A stretch of 31,917 nt of DNA from Condylostoma magnum (lineage: Eukaryota; Ciliophora; Heterotrichea; Heterotrichida; Condylostomatidae). Under the pieces are notes generated by a model that was given only the letters and a program-made list of their open reading frames with translations, had not been told where the DNA came from and searched no databases. The stretch lies in contig CAKKTI010000185.1 in NCBI GenBank assembly GCA_920105805.1, positions 7,051 to 38,967 of the forward strand. Direction: 5' to 3'. Positions 30,208 to 31,917 of this stretch are shown in pieces (within the stretch, counting starts at the first letter, position 1; every line of letters starts with the position of its first letter). The translations under genes and the position numbers were made by a program.

Positions 30208-31710
30208 CTAAAAATTACTTTTGCTGTCTGATCCATGAAGTAATATAGCTTTAAAATCTTCAAAACCAATATCTGCTGTTCCCTTATTAGTGACTTCATT
30301 AAATATATTTATAACTTCGTCAATTGTAGTATTAATTCCAAGCTATTCCATAGCTTCTCTAACATCATGCACTCCAATAGTTCCAGAGTTTTCTCTGTCA
30401 AAAAACTTAAAAACATCAAAAATTCTTTAATCATCCATATAACTTTTCCTTTCAAGTGTTGCAAAAATGAAATTGGAGTAATTTAGTAAGCCTTAGCACT
30501 CATTATTTATGTAGAATTATATTTTCTCCATTTCTGAATCCGTGATCCCTGTACAGTAATTATTTATCTCCTTTGTAAATTATTAAGTTGTAATAAAACC
30601 TGTATTATCTTAATCAAGTGCTTCAAATACTCGCTAATTAAAGGTTACCTTTAGTTACTAAATTTCAGTGCTGTTAAAATTCTTAATCATTATTCTCATA
30701 GCAATTTAGCATAGTCTTTTAGGGATATGGAAGTTTTTAATAGAATTTATAGCAGAGGAGGATAGTCTCCCAGATACTGTCTTTTCATTATATTTCTTTA
30801 TTCAAGGATGTTGCAAGCATTATTATATTGTGTATCTTTCTTATGGTAAAGTTACAAGAATATTTTATATAAGATCTTTAGCATCTCTCGAAATCTTGGA
30901 TCAGCGTTTTCCATTAAAATCATATTCACACTTTAAAATATTTTGAAAAACCTCTTTAATAGTTTTTCCTTTGAAAGGTGGACTTCCACTTAAAATTAAA
31001 AAGAGCATTACTCCAATAGATCACACATCGCACTCTTAACCAAAATTTTTCCTAATAACTTCCGGAGCTACGTATAAAGGGGATCCAACAGCAGTGTTCA
31101 TTTTCTAAAAAGGACTACCAAATTTCTTAGATAACCCAAAATCTGTAATTTTTATACTTAAGTCTTGATTGGAATCAATAATCAAAATATTGTCAGGTTT
31201 AATATCCCTATGCACTATTTAATTATTATGCAAGTAATTAACAGCTCTGAATATTTTCTCAAACAGAAAAGCTGCTTTGAATTCTGTTATAAAGCTGTTT
31301 TTTACTATATAATCACATAAATCACCTCCCTTGCAATATTCCATAACAATGTGAATGTATCTCTCATCTTCAAATGTCTCGTAAAATTCTATTATATGAG
31401 GATGATCCATAGACTTTATTATATCAATTTCCCTTCTTAAATTTTCATAATCATTAGTTATTTTCTGTTTAGATATAGATTTTATAGCTACATAAGCGTC
31501 AAATTTTCCGTATATACTTCTAGCTTTTCTTACAACTCCAAAATGCCCGTGTCCTACAATCTTTAAGAATTCATAATGATCCTAAACTCCTGATTAAAAT
31601 TTACTTGAAAGTCTTGTATTAGCATCAATATCAGATTAATCTATTAATTTTCCTACAGTTGGAGCTAGTTTTATACTTGACCTTTTACAGCTGCTACAAA
31701 TAGTTCCCAT
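30208..31710 (-). CDS. Calcium-dependent protein kinase (CDPK), N-myristoylated
   Basis: Ser/Thr kinase of 500 aa regulated directly by calcium. The N-terminus MGTICSSC has Gly2 for myristoylation and Cys5/Cys8 for palmitoylation, so it is likely membrane-bound. Kinase domain: GHGHFGVV, Lys77 (VAIKS), Glu in LRREIDI, HRDIKPDN (Asp169), DFG (Asp190), APE. The junction and calmodulin-like part follow with four EF-hand positions: DQDNTGFITTQQF and DRENSGTIGVHDV are good calcium loops, while NNECQGLLNYSNF and NEVTNKGTADIGF are degenerate. TGA encodes Trp in DVWSIG (31021-31023), KRWSK and HPWIKK. It stops at TAG 30208-30210. It is divergent from another MGC-type gene. Confidence 0.95.
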
Positions 31711-31750
31711 GTTTATATATACTAGGCCTTTTATGCTCAAATAAATTAAA
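31711..31750. promoter_or_regulatory. 40-nt divergent intergenic region
   Basis: Separates the start codons of two genes that both encode N-terminally lipidated proteins (31710 and 31751). It is A/T-rich with TATATATA-like sequence. A shared promoter is inferred from position. Confidence 0.35.
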
Positions 31751-31917
31751 ATGGGGTGCATTCATTCCAATGAGCAATAGCAGGGAAACGAGGTTCATGA
31801 TCTCAACTAAAATGAAACAAGAGTTCTTTAAAAGGTAAACTAAAAACAGATTTCTGCTCTTGCAAACGCAGGCAGTGGAATAAACAGTGATGAGCTGAAT
31901 CTGATAAAGCGCACTTT
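31751..31917 (+). CDS. 5' part of a gene for an N-terminally lipidated protein (partial)
   Basis: ATG 31751 opens MGCIHSNEQQQGNEV and continues for 55 codons to the window edge. Gly2 and Cys3 form a classic myristoylation plus palmitoylation signal. The rest visible is polar, with LANAGSGINSDELNLIKR. Too little is present to name the protein; kinases, phosphatases and calcium sensors of ciliates often start this way. Several Gln are TAA/TAG. Confidence 0.6.

Noticed and set aside
1-31917. Reading the region as pseudogenes or noncoding because nearly every frame has stop codons under the standard code
   Set aside because: The stops fall on conserved Gln and Trp positions of intact enzymes, so the code is altered and the genes are whole.
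1-31917. tRNA or rRNA genes, transposons, viral fossils, CRISPR arrays, telomere repeats
   Set aside because: No cloverleaf-like segments, terminal repeats, polymerase or capsid motifs, regular spacer arrays or terminal G-rich repeats were seen by eye.

Overview
The window looks like a macronuclear-type piece of a ciliate genome. It is AT-rich and reads sensibly only if TAA and TAG mean glutamine and TGA means tryptophan inside genes. Conserved proteins require this: TGA falls on the invariant Trp of a protein kinase (DVWSIG), a DUSP domain, a RING-CH domain and WD repeats, and TAA/TAG fall on Gln throughout an aldehyde dehydrogenase. TAA and TAG must also terminate translation, because several genes (IFT27, aldehyde dehydrogenase, the calcium-dependent kinase) reach their family length at such a codon with no TGA nearby. 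That double use of all three codons matches the Condylostoma code (NCBI table 28), so a heterotrich is the best guess. Two candidate 16-nt introns in one gene agree with that. Because no frame is ever closed, gene ends are the least certain coordinates here, and tandem stop-type codons often mark them.

Left part (1-8957): a C-terminal fragment, a coiled-coil gene divergent from IFT27, an SH3-domain gene divergent from an AAMP/Sqt1 WD40 gene, then a tight plus-strand run of coiled coil, MARCH-type RING-CH membrane ligase and the peroxisomal receptor PEX5. PEX5 converges on a helical-repeat gene that is divergent from a 3-ketodihydrosphingosine-reductase-like gene.

Middle (8958-19359): an unrecognised basic protein with probable tiny introns, a seven-helix membrane protein, a secreted protein with a CxDxR-GGDAG core, a mitochondrial aldehyde dehydrogenase, a membrane coiled-coil protein ending in a CaaX box, an mL45-like mitoribosomal protein, a degenerate CDP-alcohol phosphotransferase, and a DUSP-USP deubiquitinase.

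Right part (19379-31917): a 1,355-residue multi-pass PAS protein of the ciliate TmcB-like type, a PEX14 N-terminal domain fused to leucine-rich repeats, EXO1, a PB1-like protein, two Cys-rich secreted or membrane proteins, succinyl-CoA ligase alpha, two small unknown proteins, a lipid-anchored CDPK, and the start of a second MGC-anchored protein.

The genes are mostly housekeeping, in no clear functional operon. Two recurring themes are peroxisome import (PEX5 plus a PEX14-like docking domain) and mitochondrial metabolism. Spacing is extreme: starts of divergent genes lie 4 to about 50 nt apart, and several tandem genes have 0 to 10 nt between stop and start. I saw no tRNA, rRNA, transposon, viral fossil or CRISPR.
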